DNA of 64,000 bases from Nocardia sp. CDC159. Its GTDB lineage: Bacteria > Actinomycetota > Actinomycetes > Mycobacteriales > Mycobacteriaceae. The position numbers and the translations under genes are program-made. Within the stretch, counting starts at the first letter, position 1, and each line of letters starts with the position of its first letter. This document shows, piece after piece, positions 18,588 to 26,538 of the stretch. The DNA lies in NCBI RefSeq assembly GCF_023740735.1, contig NZ_JAMRXH010000008.1, forward strand, positions 124,001-188,000, written 5' to 3'. The notes below the pieces were generated by a model that was given only the letters and a program-made list of their open reading frames with translations, did not search any database and was not told the DNA's origin.

Positions 18588-18616
18588 CTGACAATCCGTC
18601 CAGCGTGTTGTACCCT
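18588..18616 (+). promoter_or_regulatory. Promoter of csoR
   Basis: CTGACA (18588-18593) and TACCCT (18611-18616) are exactly 17 bases apart and lie 37 bases before the csoR start. The -10 box lies inside the predicted CsoR operator, so bound CsoR would block RNA polymerase. Confidence 0.6.
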
Positions 18617-18625
18617 AGGGGGGTA
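18611..18625 (+). promoter_or_regulatory. CsoR operator (TACCC..GGGTA palindrome)
   Basis: The site reads TACCCTAGGGGGGTA, which fits the TACCC-N-GGGTA type recognised by CsoR family tetramers. It overlaps the -10 box of the csoR promoter, the expected place for copper-released autorepression. Confidence 0.75.
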
Positions 18626-18652
18626 TCTGACCAGACGACGGCGGGAGGCACC

Positions 18653-18985
18653 GTGACCGAGGACCACACCATCACGGCAGACCAACCCTGCCACGACCCC
18701 GCCACCCACGGCTACATCACCGCCAAGGACGACTACCTCAAGCGCCTGCGCCGGATCGAGGGCCAGGCCCGCGGCCTGCAGCGCATGGTCGAGGAGGAGA
18801 AGTACTGCATCGACATCCTTACCCAGGTCTCGGCCATGACCAAGGCGCTGCAGGCGGTGGCCATGGGTCTGCTCGAGGATCACATCAGCCACTGCGTGGT
18901 CGATGCCGCGGTCAAGGGCGGGCCGGAGGCGGAGGCCAAGATCAAAGAGGCCACCGACGCCATCGCCCGCCTCGTCCGCTCCTGA
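18653..18985 (+). CDS. csoR: CsoR-family copper-sensing repressor
   Basis: This 110-residue all-helical repressor of the DUF156 family has the three copper ligands in place: Cys in KYCIDIL, and His and Cys in EDHISHCV (the C36-H61-C65 set of M. tuberculosis CsoR). Cu(I) binding releases the protein from DNA. The start is GTG 18653, with GGGAGG six bases before it. No copper ATPase follows; the next gene converges and ends only three bases away. Other targets must therefore lie elsewhere, and here it controls only itself. A sulfide-sensing CstR is less likely because the His ligand is present. Confidence 0.92.
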   Translation: MTEDHTITADQPCHDPATHGYITAKDDYLKRLRRIEGQARGLQRMVEEEKYCIDILTQVSAMTKALQAVAMGLLEDHISHCVVDAAVKGGPEAEAKIKEATDAIARLVRS

Positions 18986-18988
18986 GAC

Positions 18989-19831
18989 TCAGACCCGTTC
19001 GGCCAGGGCCGGGGCGAGTTCGCGCAGGGTGGGCAGGAAGTCGTCCGCGGCCGCCTGCACCGCGACCTGGTCCGCACCCGCGGCCAGATGCGCCACCAGG
19101 GAGTCGGCGACCTGATCGGCCGTGCCGTGCAGGGCGAGGGCGTCGATGAGGCGATCGCTGCCCGGGAATTCGATGTCCTCGTCGGCGAAGCCGAGACGCT
19201 TCAGATTCGCGGTGTAGTTCTGCAACTTCAGGTAGTGCTCGACCTTCGGCCGCGCGGTCGCGCGGGCCCGCACCGGATCGGTGTCGACCACGACCTTGTG
19301 CTCGGCGACGAGCAGCGCGTCGGGGCCGAGGATCTCGCGGGCCTGCCGGGTGTGCTCGGCGGTGGTCAGATACGGCAGCGCGCCCGCGGTACGGTCGCGG
19401 GCCAGCTTCAGCACCCGCGGACCGAGCGCGGCCAGCGCCCGTCGCTCCTTCGGCACTCCGGCATCGTCGAGCACGTCCAGATATTCGACCAGCGCGTCGT
19501 AGGGTTTGCGGTAGACGTCGGTGACCTCGGGATGGCCCGCCCCGATGCCCAGGACGAACCGGCCCGGGAAGCGCTTGTCGATCCGATGGAACGATTCGGC
19601 GACCTCCCTGGCCGGGGCCGACCAGATGTTGACGATGCTCGTGCCGACGATCAGCGACTCGGTGGCCTCCAGCAGCGGCTCCACCACCGTCAGACCCGCC
19701 TCCGGCGAGCCGCCCAGCCACAGCGTCCCGTAGCCGAGGTTTTCCACCTCGCGCGCGCCCTCCGCGCTGAACAGCACGGGCTGCACGGGATGCGCCCATA
19801 CACCGAATTTACCGAGTCCCTTGATCGTCAT
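18989..19831 (-). CDS. LLM-class F420-dependent oxidoreductase
   Basis: This 280-residue luciferase-like TIM-barrel protein has GVWAHPVQP at the front, SIVNIWSAPAREVAESFHRI, and the F420/FMN-binding stretch GIGAGHPEVT. It fits the actinobacterial F420 family recorded as TIGR03620. Such enzymes reduce or oxidise small organic substrates with cofactor F420. The gene stands alone, convergent with csoR and divergent from hsp20. The substrate is unknown. Confidence 0.85.
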   Translation of the reverse strand: MTIKGLGKFGVWAHPVQPVLFSAEGAREVENLGYGTLWLGGSPEAGLTVVEPLLEATESLIVGTSIVNIWSAPAREVAESFHRIDKRFPGRFVLGIGAGHPEVTDVYRKPYDALVEYLDVLDDAGVPKERRALAALGPRVLKLARDRTAGALPYLTTAEHTRQAREILGPDALLVAEHKVVVDTDPVRARATARPKVEHYLKLQNYTANLKRLGFADEDIEFPGSDRLIDALALHGTADQVADSLVAHLAAGADQVAVQAAADDFLPTLRELAPALAERV

Positions 19832-19891
19832 AGTCCATCCGAACTCCGCTGCGGCCGTGCCTATTCCATTCCGATCGAACGCGCGTCACAT

Positions 19892-19918
19892 CTGGCACTC
19901 TCCCGCCGAGAGTGCTAA
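19892..19918 (+). promoter_or_regulatory. CIRCE element (HrcA operator) upstream of hsp20
   Basis: CTGGCACTC, nine spacer bases, then GAGTGCTAA matches the CIRCE consensus TTAGCACTC-N9-GAGTGCTAA at 16 of 18 arm positions, with a perfect right arm. It lies 72 bases before the hsp20 start, so heat-inducible repression by HrcA is expected. Confidence 0.85.
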
Positions 19919-19989
19919 ATTAGTGGGCGACAGCTTCCGGCGCTCGCCGCCGAGGCGGGCGTCGCCACAGAAATATGGAGGTGATTCCT

Positions 19990-20445
19990 GTGCTGAGGTT
20001 CGATCCGTTCCACGACATCGACACCGTTGCCCGCCAGCTCCTCGGAGAGACTGTCGGCTCAGCACGCGCGCCGCGTTTCATGCCCATGGATCTGTTCAAG
20101 GCGGGTGATCACTACGTCTTGAACGCCGACCTTCCGGGCGTCGACCCCGGCTCGGTCGAAGTCAGCGTAGACAACGGCACCCTCACCCTGAAGGCGCAGC
20201 GCAGCCTGCCCAGCGATCAGAACGTGCAGTGGGTCGCGTCCGAGCGCTTCGCGGGCAGCTACATGCGCCAGCTGTCGCTCGGTGAGGGCATCGACACCGA
20301 CCACATCTCCGCCACCTACAACGACGGCGTGCTGTCGGTCACGCTCCCCATCGCGGAGAAGGCCAAGCCGCGCCGCATCGAGATCGGCGGAATGGGCAAG
20401 GGTCCCAAGACCATCGAGGCAAGCTCCGGCTCCCAGTCGAGCTGA
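19990..20445 (+). CDS. hsp20: Hsp20/alpha-crystallin small heat-shock protein
   Basis: This 151-residue ATP-independent holdase has an alpha-crystallin domain at about residues 35-130, with DLPGVDPGSVEVSVDNGTL and the C-terminal GVLSVTLPIAE. It binds unfolding proteins as large oligomers. The GTG at 19990 is the start because GGAGGTGA lies five bases upstream; the earlier ATG at 19975 has no site. It starts LRFDPFHDID, as Hsp18 proteins of actinobacteria do. The CIRCE site upstream puts it under HrcA control. Confidence 0.93.
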   Translation: MLRFDPFHDIDTVARQLLGETVGSARAPRFMPMDLFKAGDHYVLNADLPGVDPGSVEVSVDNGTLTLKAQRSLPSDQNVQWVASERFAGSYMRQLSLGEGIDTDHISATYNDGVLSVTLPIAEKAKPRRIEIGGMGKGPKTIEASSGSQSS

Positions 20446-20457
20446 AGAGCACGGCTC

Positions 20458-20498
20458 CCCCGCTGGCTGCCGCTACCGCGCGGCTGACGCCGGCGGGG
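20458..20498 (+). terminator. Hairpin after hsp20, possible terminator
   Basis: A 10-bp GC-rich stem (20458-20467 with 20489-20498, one G-U pair) starts 13 bases after the hsp20 stop. No T-run follows, which is common for high-GC actinobacterial terminators but leaves the call uncertain. Confidence 0.45.
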
Positions 20499-20691
20499 TT
20501 CCCATCCGGAACCGAAGGAGGTGGTGGCCCATAGCGACAACCTCGAATACCGAAGTAACGACCGTCGAATAGTCAATGGGCGGCCGCGACCGAGGCCCAG
20601 CAGCCAGTCGGCGTGACTTGTCACCGCCGCGAACACCTCAGCCGGTGAAAGGCATCGGGCCGCGCGGCCGCCCTCGTCCGTCCCCGACCGA

Positions 20692-21546
20692 TCAGACCGG
20701 GTGCACGTGCGCCGGAAGGGGTTTCGCGGGCATGGGCAGCGCGCGTAGGCGGGCGCGCAGCACCACATCGGTCACCTCGTAGGGAATGTCGTCCTCGGGC
20801 TGGGACGGCTCCAGGCCCTGCTCGATGACCTCGCGATCGTGCGATTCCCGCACATCCAGCGCGGCCTCGACCTGCCAGCGGAATTCGTCGGCCGGAATCG
20901 GGGCCTCGGGAACGGGCTCCTCCTCGTTGGTCATCCGCCGCGCCTCGGCCAGCGCCTCCGCGCTGACGAACGGGGCGAGATCGTTGGCCGAACCGCAGTC
21001 CTCGTCGTCGACGAACAGCAGGAATCCGTCGGTGCGACCGGCGCGATGAAAGCTGCCGTAAAGCACCGCGCCCACGCCGTCGCCCTCGGACCAGCGGAAG
21101 TACTCCCCCGCGGTGGTCGGCTCACCCAGCTCGGCCACCCATGCCGGAGCCGAAACACCCTGGGCGGCAAGGCGTTCGGCCGCCTCGGTCGCCAGCGTCC
21201 GGGTCGGCTCCGGGCTCAGCGCCGCGACGCAGCGCAGGAAGGCCAGCGCGCCCGCCCCGCCGAACTCCTCGGCCTCGACGATGAACAGCCGGGCGAACAT
21301 CTCGGCGGCCTCCGGCCCGGTGCCGTAGCCGACCGCCAGCATCGATGCGGCCAGATACTCTCCGTCCACCGGGTCGTCCACGCGCTCGAAGTCATCGAGG
21401 GTGGCCACCACATTGTCGAGCATCTCCCGGACCGCGGGATGCTCCGCACCGATTTGCTCCTCGGGCGACGCGGGCGCCTCCGCCCGCTCGGGCGCATACC
21501 CGTTTCGCCTGTTGTCCTTCTTACGACCGCGACTCACCGGACTCAT
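20692..21546 (-). CDS. Conserved hypothetical protein, acidic
   Basis: This protein of about 284 residues is not recognised. It starts with a basic stretch, SRGRKKDNRRNG, and then becomes strongly acidic. A helical part (about 30-130) is followed by an alpha-beta part with GEYFRWSEGDGVGAVLYGSF and FLLFVDDED. There is no signal or membrane helix. The start could be ATG 21546 or 21564; neither has a good ribosome site, and 21546 fits the basic N-terminus better. It lies 52 bases after truA on the same strand and may be the last gene of the ribosomal operon or separate. Confidence 0.65.
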   Translation of the reverse strand: MSPVSRGRKKDNRRNGYAPERAEAPASPEEQIGAEHPAVREMLDNVVATLDDFERVDDPVDGEYLAASMLAVGYGTGPEAAEMFARLFIVEAEEFGGAGALAFLRCVAALSPEPTRTLATEAAERLAAQGVSAPAWVAELGEPTTAGEYFRWSEGDGVGAVLYGSFHRAGRTDGFLLFVDDEDCGSANDLAPFVSAEALAEARRMTNEEEPVPEAPIPADEFRWQVEAALDVRESHDREVIEQGLEPSQPEDDIPYEVTDVVLRARLRALPMPAKPLPAHVHPV

Positions 21547-21598
21547 GGAAGCCGAGTCTGCCATCCGCGGGGCCCACGCCACCTCAGCAACTCGCGCC

Positions 21599-22450
21599 TC
21601 ATCCGCCGCAGCATCCCTCGCCCGCCGGTACCGTCCGCATTTCTCGGGTCTGCGCATTGCGGGCGGCCAGCTCCTCGTCGGGCGGATAGTCCACGCCGAC
21701 CAGGCTCAGGCCGTGCGCCGGGGCGACCGTCACGGCGCTGGATCGCTGCCGCTCGTCGAGCAGGCCCGCCACCCACTCGGGGGTGCGGCGGCCCTCGCCC
21801 ACGGCCAGGACGGCGCCGACCAGACTGCGGACCATGGACCAGCAGAAGGCGTCGGCGCTGACATGGGCGATGAGCAGGTCCCCGACCCGTTCCCAGTCGT
21901 AGCGCTGCAGCTCGCGCACCGTGGTCGCGCCCTCCCGGCGGCGACAGAAGGCCGCGAAATCGTGCAGCCCCAGTAGTTTTCGCGACGCCGCGCGCATCGC
22001 GTCCAGATCCACCCCGGGGCGGCACGGGACCACGCTGCGGGCCTGCAGCGGCTCGGCCCCGTACGGCGCGGTGGTGAGCCGATAGGCGTAGTGCCGCCGA
22101 ATCGCCGAGAACCGGGCGTCGAATTCGGGCGGGACGATGCGAACGTTCTTGACTCGCACGTCCTTCGGCAGAAAGCGGGCCAGCCGGTGCAGCAGCTTGG
22201 GCCCGTCGAATGCGGAGGTCGTATCGAAGTGCGCCACCTGCCCCTCGGCGTGCACACCCGCGTCGGTGCGACCGGCCACGGTGAGCTGGATCGGTTCGCG
22301 CAGCACCTTGCTCAGCGATTCCTCGAGTACGCCCTGCACGGTCCGCAGACCGGGCTGACGGGCCCAACCGATGAAATCGGTGCCGTCGTAACCGATATCC
22401 AGTCGTACCCGAACCGCAACGGTTTGCTGGGCCGGATCCTCGGCGATCAC
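21599..22450 (-). CDS. truA: tRNA pseudouridine(38-40) synthase TruA
   Basis: This 283-residue enzyme makes pseudouridine at positions 38-40 of the tRNA anticodon arm. The catalytic Asp is in GRTDAGVHA. The opening RLDIGYDGTDFIGWARQP and the late FCWSMVRSLVGA are family marks. The start is GTG 22450, with AGGAGG five bases upstream. It follows rplQ, as in mycobacteria. The C-terminus is slightly extended, with a double Cys near the end (EGCCGG), and no function can be given to it. Confidence 0.96.
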   Translation of the reverse strand: MIAEDPAQQTVAVRVRLDIGYDGTDFIGWARQPGLRTVQGVLEESLSKVLREPIQLTVAGRTDAGVHAEGQVAHFDTTSAFDGPKLLHRLARFLPKDVRVKNVRIVPPEFDARFSAIRRHYAYRLTTAPYGAEPLQARSVVPCRPGVDLDAMRAASRKLLGLHDFAAFCRRREGATTVRELQRYDWERVGDLLIAHVSADAFCWSMVRSLVGAVLAVGEGRRTPEWVAGLLDERQRSSAVTVAPAHGLSLVGVDYPPDEELAARNAQTREMRTVPAGEGCCGG

Positions 22451-22472
22451 AGCGACCTCCTGGTTAACATGA

Positions 22473-22508
22473 GCGAGCCCGCCGACCCGGAGGGGACGGC
22501 GGGCTCGC
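22473..22508 (-). terminator. Strong hairpin between rplQ and truA
   Basis: A perfect 12-bp GC-rich stem (22473-22484 with 22497-22508) and 12-base loop lie 20 bases after the rplQ stop. No T-run follows. It could end most ribosomal-operon transcripts and let a fraction read into truA. Confidence 0.5.
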
Positions 22509-22528
22509 GCGTCATGTGAGGAAGCGAA

Positions 22529-23065
22529 TTACTCGCTCTTGTCCTCGGCGGCCTTCTCCTCGGCGGCCGGGGCCTCGGCCTCGGCGGCCTCGGCCTTGGT
22601 CTCCTCGGCCTCGGTCTCCTCGGCCTCGGTCTCCTTGGCCGGGGCCTCGTCGACCTTCTTCTGCGACGCGGCCACCCGGCGGGCGCGATCGGCCTCGTTG
22701 GTCACGGTCTTCTCCCGGACCAGCTCGATGATCGCCATCGGCGCGTTGTCACCCTTGCGGGGGACGGTCTTGATGATCCGGGTGTAGCCACCCTCGCGGC
22801 CCTCGAACGACGGTCCGATGTTCGCGAAGAGTTCGTGCACCACGTCCTTGTTGCGGATCACCTTGAGCACCTCGCGACGGTCGGCAAGGGTGCCGGCCTT
22901 CGCCTTGGTGACGAGCTTCTCGGCGTACGGGCGCAGCGCCTTGGCCTTGGCCTCGGTGGTCGTGATCCGACCGTGCTCGAAGAGCGCCGTCGCCAGATTG
23001 GCGAAGATCGCCTTCTGGTGCGACGCCGACCCGCCGAAGCGGGCACCCTTCTTGGGCTTGGGCAT
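22529..23065 (-). CDS. rplQ: 50S ribosomal protein L17 with an acidic tail
   Basis: This 178-residue protein has the L17 core (1-125: starts MPKPKKGARFGGSASHQKAI) and a C-terminal tail of about 45 residues made almost only of Glu, Ala, Lys and Thr. Such acidic tails are known in actinobacterial L17 proteins, but the bacterial core alone is shorter (about 120). A good AAGGAG site precedes ATG 23065. It lies directly after rpoA. Confidence 0.97.
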   Translation of the reverse strand: MPKPKKGARFGGSASHQKAIFANLATALFEHGRITTTEAKAKALRPYAEKLVTKAKAGTLADRREVLKVIRNKDVVHELFANIGPSFEGREGGYTRIIKTVPRKGDNAPMAIIELVREKTVTNEADRARRVAASQKKVDEAPAKETEAEETEAEETKAEAAEAEAPAAEEKAAEDKSE

Positions 23066-23128
23066 TGTTGGAATCTCCTTAGGGAAGGCTCTTCGTGTCG
23101 GACACAGCGCTGCGTCCGCTGAAATGGC

Positions 23129-24187
23129 CTAAAGCTGTTCGGTCTCGGCGTAGTCCTGCTCGCCGCTGTCGGTGTCGCTGAACGAGCCGCTGTCGCTCCA
23201 GGTCCCGCTGGCGGCGTCGTAGCCGACGACGCTGGAGGGATCGAAGGAGGCCGGGCTGTCCTTGAGCGAGAGGCCCAGCGAGTGCAGCTTGACCTTGACC
23301 TCGTCGATGGACTTCTGCCCGAAGTTGCGAATGTCCAGCAGATCCGATTCGGTGCGGGCGACCAGCTCGCCGACGGTGTGCACACCCTCGCGCTTGAGGC
23401 AGTTGTACGACCGCACGGTGAGGTCCAGGTCCTCGATCGGCAGCGCGAACGAGGCGATGTGGTCCGCCTCGGCCGGGCTGGGCCCGATCTCGATGCCCTC
23501 GGCCTCCACGTTCAGCTCGCGCGCCAGGCCGAACAGCTCGACCAGGGTCTTACCGGCCGACGCCAGCGCATCCCGCGGGGAGATCGAGTTCTTGGTCTCG
23601 ACATCCAGGATGAGCCGGTCGAAGTCGGTGCGCTGCTCGACACGGGTCGCCTCGACCTTGTAGGTCACCTTCAGCACCGGAGAGTAGATCGAATCCACCG
23701 GGATCCGGCCGATCTCCGCGCCCGAGGCCTTGTTCTGCACGGCCGGGACGTAGCCGCGACCGCGCTCGACCACGAGCTCGATCTCCAGCTTGCCCTTGTC
23801 GTTCAGGGTGGCGATGTGCATATCCGGGTTGTGGACGGTCACACCGGCCGGGGGCACGATGTCACCGGCGATGACGGCACCCGGGCCACTCTTGCGGACG
23901 TACATGGTGACCGGCTCGTCCTCTTCGGACGACACGACCAGGCCCTTGAGGTTCAGGATGATGTCGGTGACATCCTCCTTCACGCCCGGGACGGTGGTGA
24001 ACTCGTGCAGCACGCCGTCGATGCGGATGCTGGTGACGGCCGCGCCCGGAATGGACGACAGCAGCGTGCGGCGCAGCGAGTTGCCGAGGGTGTAACCGAA
24101 GCCGGGCTCCAGCGGTTCGATGGTGAACCGCGACCGGTTCTCGGTCACGACCTCTTCGGTCAGCGTCGGTCGCTGTGAAATCAGCAT
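23129..24187 (-). CDS. rpoA: RNA polymerase alpha subunit
   Basis: This 352-residue subunit nucleates RNA polymerase assembly. The N-terminal dimer domain has GFGYTLGNSLRRTLLSSIPG. The C-terminal domain has LDLTVRSYNCLKREGV and NFGQKSIDEVK, the DNA and activator contact region. A Ser/Asp/Glu tail closes the chain. A strong AAGGAGGAG site precedes ATG 24187. Length and order are normal for mycolata. Confidence 0.98.
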   Translation of the reverse strand: MLISQRPTLTEEVVTENRSRFTIEPLEPGFGYTLGNSLRRTLLSSIPGAAVTSIRIDGVLHEFTTVPGVKEDVTDIILNLKGLVVSSEEDEPVTMYVRKSGPGAVIAGDIVPPAGVTVHNPDMHIATLNDKGKLEIELVVERGRGYVPAVQNKASGAEIGRIPVDSIYSPVLKVTYKVEATRVEQRTDFDRLILDVETKNSISPRDALASAGKTLVELFGLARELNVEAEGIEIGPSPAEADHIASFALPIEDLDLTVRSYNCLKREGVHTVGELVARTESDLLDIRNFGQKSIDEVKVKLHSLGLSLKDSPASFDPSSVVGYDAASGTWSDSGSFSDTDSGEQDYAETEQL

Positions 24188-24290
24188 TGAGGATCTCCTC
24201 CTTCAGGGGCGCCCGCTATTTGACGCCCACGACTGGGGTCGTATGCGAGGCGGGAGCACCCCGCCGCGCATACCAGCAGCTCGCTCGCGA

Positions 24291-24896
24291 TTACTTCGAG
24301 TAGTACTCGACGATGAGCTGTTCGTTGATCGGCACGTCGATCTGCGCACGCTCCGGCAGCTGGTGGACCAGGATCCGCAGCCGGTTCGGCACGACCTGCA
24401 GCCAGCCCGGGATCGGGCGGTCGCCGAGGGTCTCGCGCGCCACCTGGAACGGCAGCGTCGACAGGCTCTTCTCCTTGACATCGATGATGTCGTACTGGGA
24501 GACCCGGTAGCTCGGGACGTCCACCTTCACGCCGTTGACCAGGAAGTGGCCGTGCGAGACCAGCTGACGGGCCTGACGACGGGTCCGAGCCAGACCGGCG
24601 CGGTACACGACGTTGTCCAGCCGCGTCTCGAGCAGACGCAGCAGGTTGTCGCCGGTCTTGCCCTTCTGCCGGTGGGCTTCCTTGTAGTACGTGGCGAACT
24701 GGCGCTCGAGGATGCCGTAGGAGAAGCGAGCCTTCTGCTTCTCCTGCAGCTGCATCAGGTACTCGGACTCCTTGATCCGCGCGCGGCCGTGCTGGCCCGG
24801 CGGGTAAGGACGACGCTCGAACGCCTGGTCGCCTCCGACGAGGTCGACACGCAGACGACGCGACTTGCGGGTGATGGGGCCGGTGTAACGAGCCAT
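24291..24896 (-). CDS. rpsD: 30S ribosomal protein S4
   Basis: This 201-residue primary 16S rRNA-binding protein has an S4 RNA-binding domain (LDNVVYRAGLARTRRQARQLVSHGHFLVNG). It starts ARYTGPITRKSRRL, typical of the Cys-free actinobacterial form. ATG 24896 is 24 bases after rpsK. S4 is a known translational self-regulator of the alpha operon in other bacteria; no such site was identified here. Confidence 0.98.
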   Translation of the reverse strand: MARYTGPITRKSRRLRVDLVGGDQAFERRPYPPGQHGRARIKESEYLMQLQEKQKARFSYGILERQFATYYKEAHRQKGKTGDNLLRLLETRLDNVVYRAGLARTRRQARQLVSHGHFLVNGVKVDVPSYRVSQYDIIDVKEKSLSTLPFQVARETLGDRPIPGWLQVVPNRLRILVHQLPERAQIDVPINEQLIVEYYSK

Positions 24897-24920
24897 ATTT
24901 CTCTAAACCTTCCTTCCCGC

Positions 24921-25334
24921 TTAGACGCGACGCCGCTTGGGCGGACGGCAACCGTTGTGCGGCTGCGGGGTGACGTCGGAGATCGTGCCCACCTCGAGGC
25001 CGGCGGCCTGCAGCGAGCGGATCGCGGTCTCGCGGCCCGAACCCGGGCCCTTGACGAACACGTCGACCTTCTTGACGCCGTGCTCCTGCGCCTTGCGGGC
25101 GGCGTTCTCGGCGGCGAGCTGCGCGGCGAACGGGGTCGACTTGCGCGAACCCTTGAAGCCGACGTGGCCCGAGGACGCCCAGGAGATGACGTTGCCCTGC
25201 GGGTCGGTGATCGACACGATCGTGTTGTTGAACGTGGACTTGATGTGCGCGTTGCCGTGCGGAACGTTCTTCTTGTCCCGCCGCCGCGACTTCTGGGTCT
25301 TCTTGGGGCCGGAGGCCCGACTCTTCGGAGGCAT
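24921..25334 (-). CDS. rpsK: 30S ribosomal protein S11
   Basis: This 137-residue protein of the small-subunit platform has the S11 core (IKSTFNNTIVSITDPQGN; GVKKVDVFVKGPGSGRE; TPQPHNGCRPPKRRRV). It starts nine bases after rpsM. The N-terminal lysine-rich part is usual in actinobacteria. Confidence 0.98.
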   Translation of the reverse strand: MPPKSRASGPKKTQKSRRRDKKNVPHGNAHIKSTFNNTIVSITDPQGNVISWASSGHVGFKGSRKSTPFAAQLAAENAARKAQEHGVKKVDVFVKGPGSGRETAIRSLQAAGLEVGTISDVTPQPHNGCRPPKRRRV

Positions 25335-25343
25335 CGGTTATCC

Positions 25344-25715
25344 CTACTTCTTCTTGCCGGCGACGGTCTTCTTCGGACCCTTGCGCGTGCGCGCATTGGT
25401 CTTGGTCCGCTGACCGCGCACCGGCAGGTGGCGGCGGTGGCGGATGCCCTGGTAGCAGCCGATCTCGATCTTGCGACGAATATCGGCCTGCACCTCGCGG
25501 CGCAGATCACCCTCGACCTTGAAGTCCGACGCCTCGATGTAGTCACGCAGGCGGGTGACATCGTCGTCGGTGAGATCCCGAACGCGGAGATCCGGGCTGA
25601 CGCCGGTGTTGGCGAGGATCTCCTTGGCGCGGGTACGGCCGATGCCGAAAATGTAGGTCAGTGCGATCTCCATGCGCTTCTCGCGCGGGAGATCGACGCC
25701 CATCAGACGTGCCAT
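25344..25715 (-). CDS. rpsM: 30S ribosomal protein S13
   Basis: This 123-residue protein of the small-subunit head has the S13 marks YIFGIGRTRAKEIL and GIRHRRHLPVRGQRT, and a lysine-rich tail. ATG 25715 has AAGGAA upstream. The 178 bases between rpmJ and rpsM hold no gene and are long for this cluster, so they may carry a leader or a second promoter. Confidence 0.98.
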   Translation of the reverse strand: MARLMGVDLPREKRMEIALTYIFGIGRTRAKEILANTGVSPDLRVRDLTDDDVTRLRDYIEASDFKVEGDLRREVQADIRRKIEIGCYQGIRHRRHLPVRGQRTKTNARTRKGPKKTVAGKKK

Positions 25716-25893
25716 GGTGGCGATTCCTTAATAGTTGCGGAGGTCTGCTCCCTGTCCGTCCCCTCGTCTGGGGCCCCGGCCTCCGTACCGGGGGTGGTTG
25801 GGCATCCGCCCTCTCGGGCTCGACAACGCCCACTGGATCTGGGAGGTCTTCTTTGGTGTGCCAATCCGATCCGCGATCGGTGCTTGGCGGCAA

Positions 25894-26007
25894 TCAGCCC
25901 TGGCGCTGCTTGTGGCGCAGGTTGTCGCAGATCACCATGACCCGTCCGTTGCGACGGATCACCTTGCACTTCTCGCAGATCTTCTTGACGCTCGGCTGAA
26001 CCTTCAC
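25894..26007 (-). CDS. rpmJ: 50S ribosomal protein L36
   Basis: This 37-residue protein starts MKVQPSVKKICEKCKVIRRN. It keeps the zinc ligands CxxC, Cys and His (Cys 11, 14, 27 and His 32), so it is the zinc-binding C+ form. The start is GTG at 26007. The length is exactly normal. It lies between infA and rpsM. Confidence 0.97.
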   Translation of the reverse strand: MKVQPSVKKICEKCKVIRRNGRVMVICDNLRHKQRQG

Positions 26008-26124
26008 GTCCGTCCAATCTGGTTGCGGTTCACAGGGGTGTGAACACAGTTTTTCCCCGGCCCATTGGCCGGGGAAGTCTTCTGCCCGCTCGTTTCCCGG
26101 CACGCTCTTCGCCGGGAGCGGCGG

Positions 26125-26346
26125 TCACTTGTAGCGGTAGACGATGCGACCGCGGGTCAGGTCGTAGGGCGACAGCTCGACGACCACGCGGTCCTCGGGC
26201 AGGATGCGGATGTAGTGCTGCCGCATCTTCCCGCTGATGTGCGCGAGAACCTTGTGACCGTTTTCCAGCTCGATCCGGAACATCGCATTGGGCAACGGCT
26301 CGATTACTCGGCCCTCGACCTCGATGGCCCCTTCCTTCTTCGCCAT
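26125..26346 (-). CDS. infA: Translation initiation factor IF-1
   Basis: This 73-residue OB-fold protein binds the ribosomal A site during initiation (AKKEGAIEVEGRVIEPLPNA; HISGKMRQHYIRILPEDRV). GGAGG lies two bases before ATG 26346. It is the first gene of the ribosomal/RNA-polymerase cluster here, so the operon promoter should lie in the 192 bases upstream. Confidence 0.98.
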   Translation of the reverse strand: MAKKEGAIEVEGRVIEPLPNAMFRIELENGHKVLAHISGKMRQHYIRILPEDRVVVELSPYDLTRGRIVYRYK

Positions 26347-26367
26347 ATCCTCCGCGATCCCGGTTGG

Positions 26368-26388
26368 GCCGAGCCTGGTTGGCTCGGC
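26368..26388 (-). promoter_or_regulatory. Hairpin in the infA leader
   Basis: GCCGAGCC (26368-26375) and GGCTCGGC (26381-26388) form a perfect 8-bp stem with a 5-base loop, 22 bases before the infA start. It could be a terminator of the upstream MFS gene or an attenuating leader structure; the sequence does not decide. Confidence 0.4.
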
Positions 26389-26538
26389 TTGCGCCTAGCT
26401 GTCACTGCAGTTTGTCGTGCACTTGCGTCGACCGGGTGCCATACTCTCCGGAAGCGGCATGCGGACATGAAGCGACCGGCGGGTAGGTGCACCGCCGATC
26501 AAGCTTACCCGTGACTGTCCGCTTCGGCCAAATGGGGG

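Noticed and set aside
20524..20616. 30-residue ORF from GTG 20524
   Set aside because: The start is only two bases from the ribosome site and no family is recognised; it is kept only as a finding about the orphan ribosome site.
25716..25893. Possible gene between rpmJ and rpsM
   Set aside because: No frame with a ribosome site or family likeness is present. The gap is more likely a leader.
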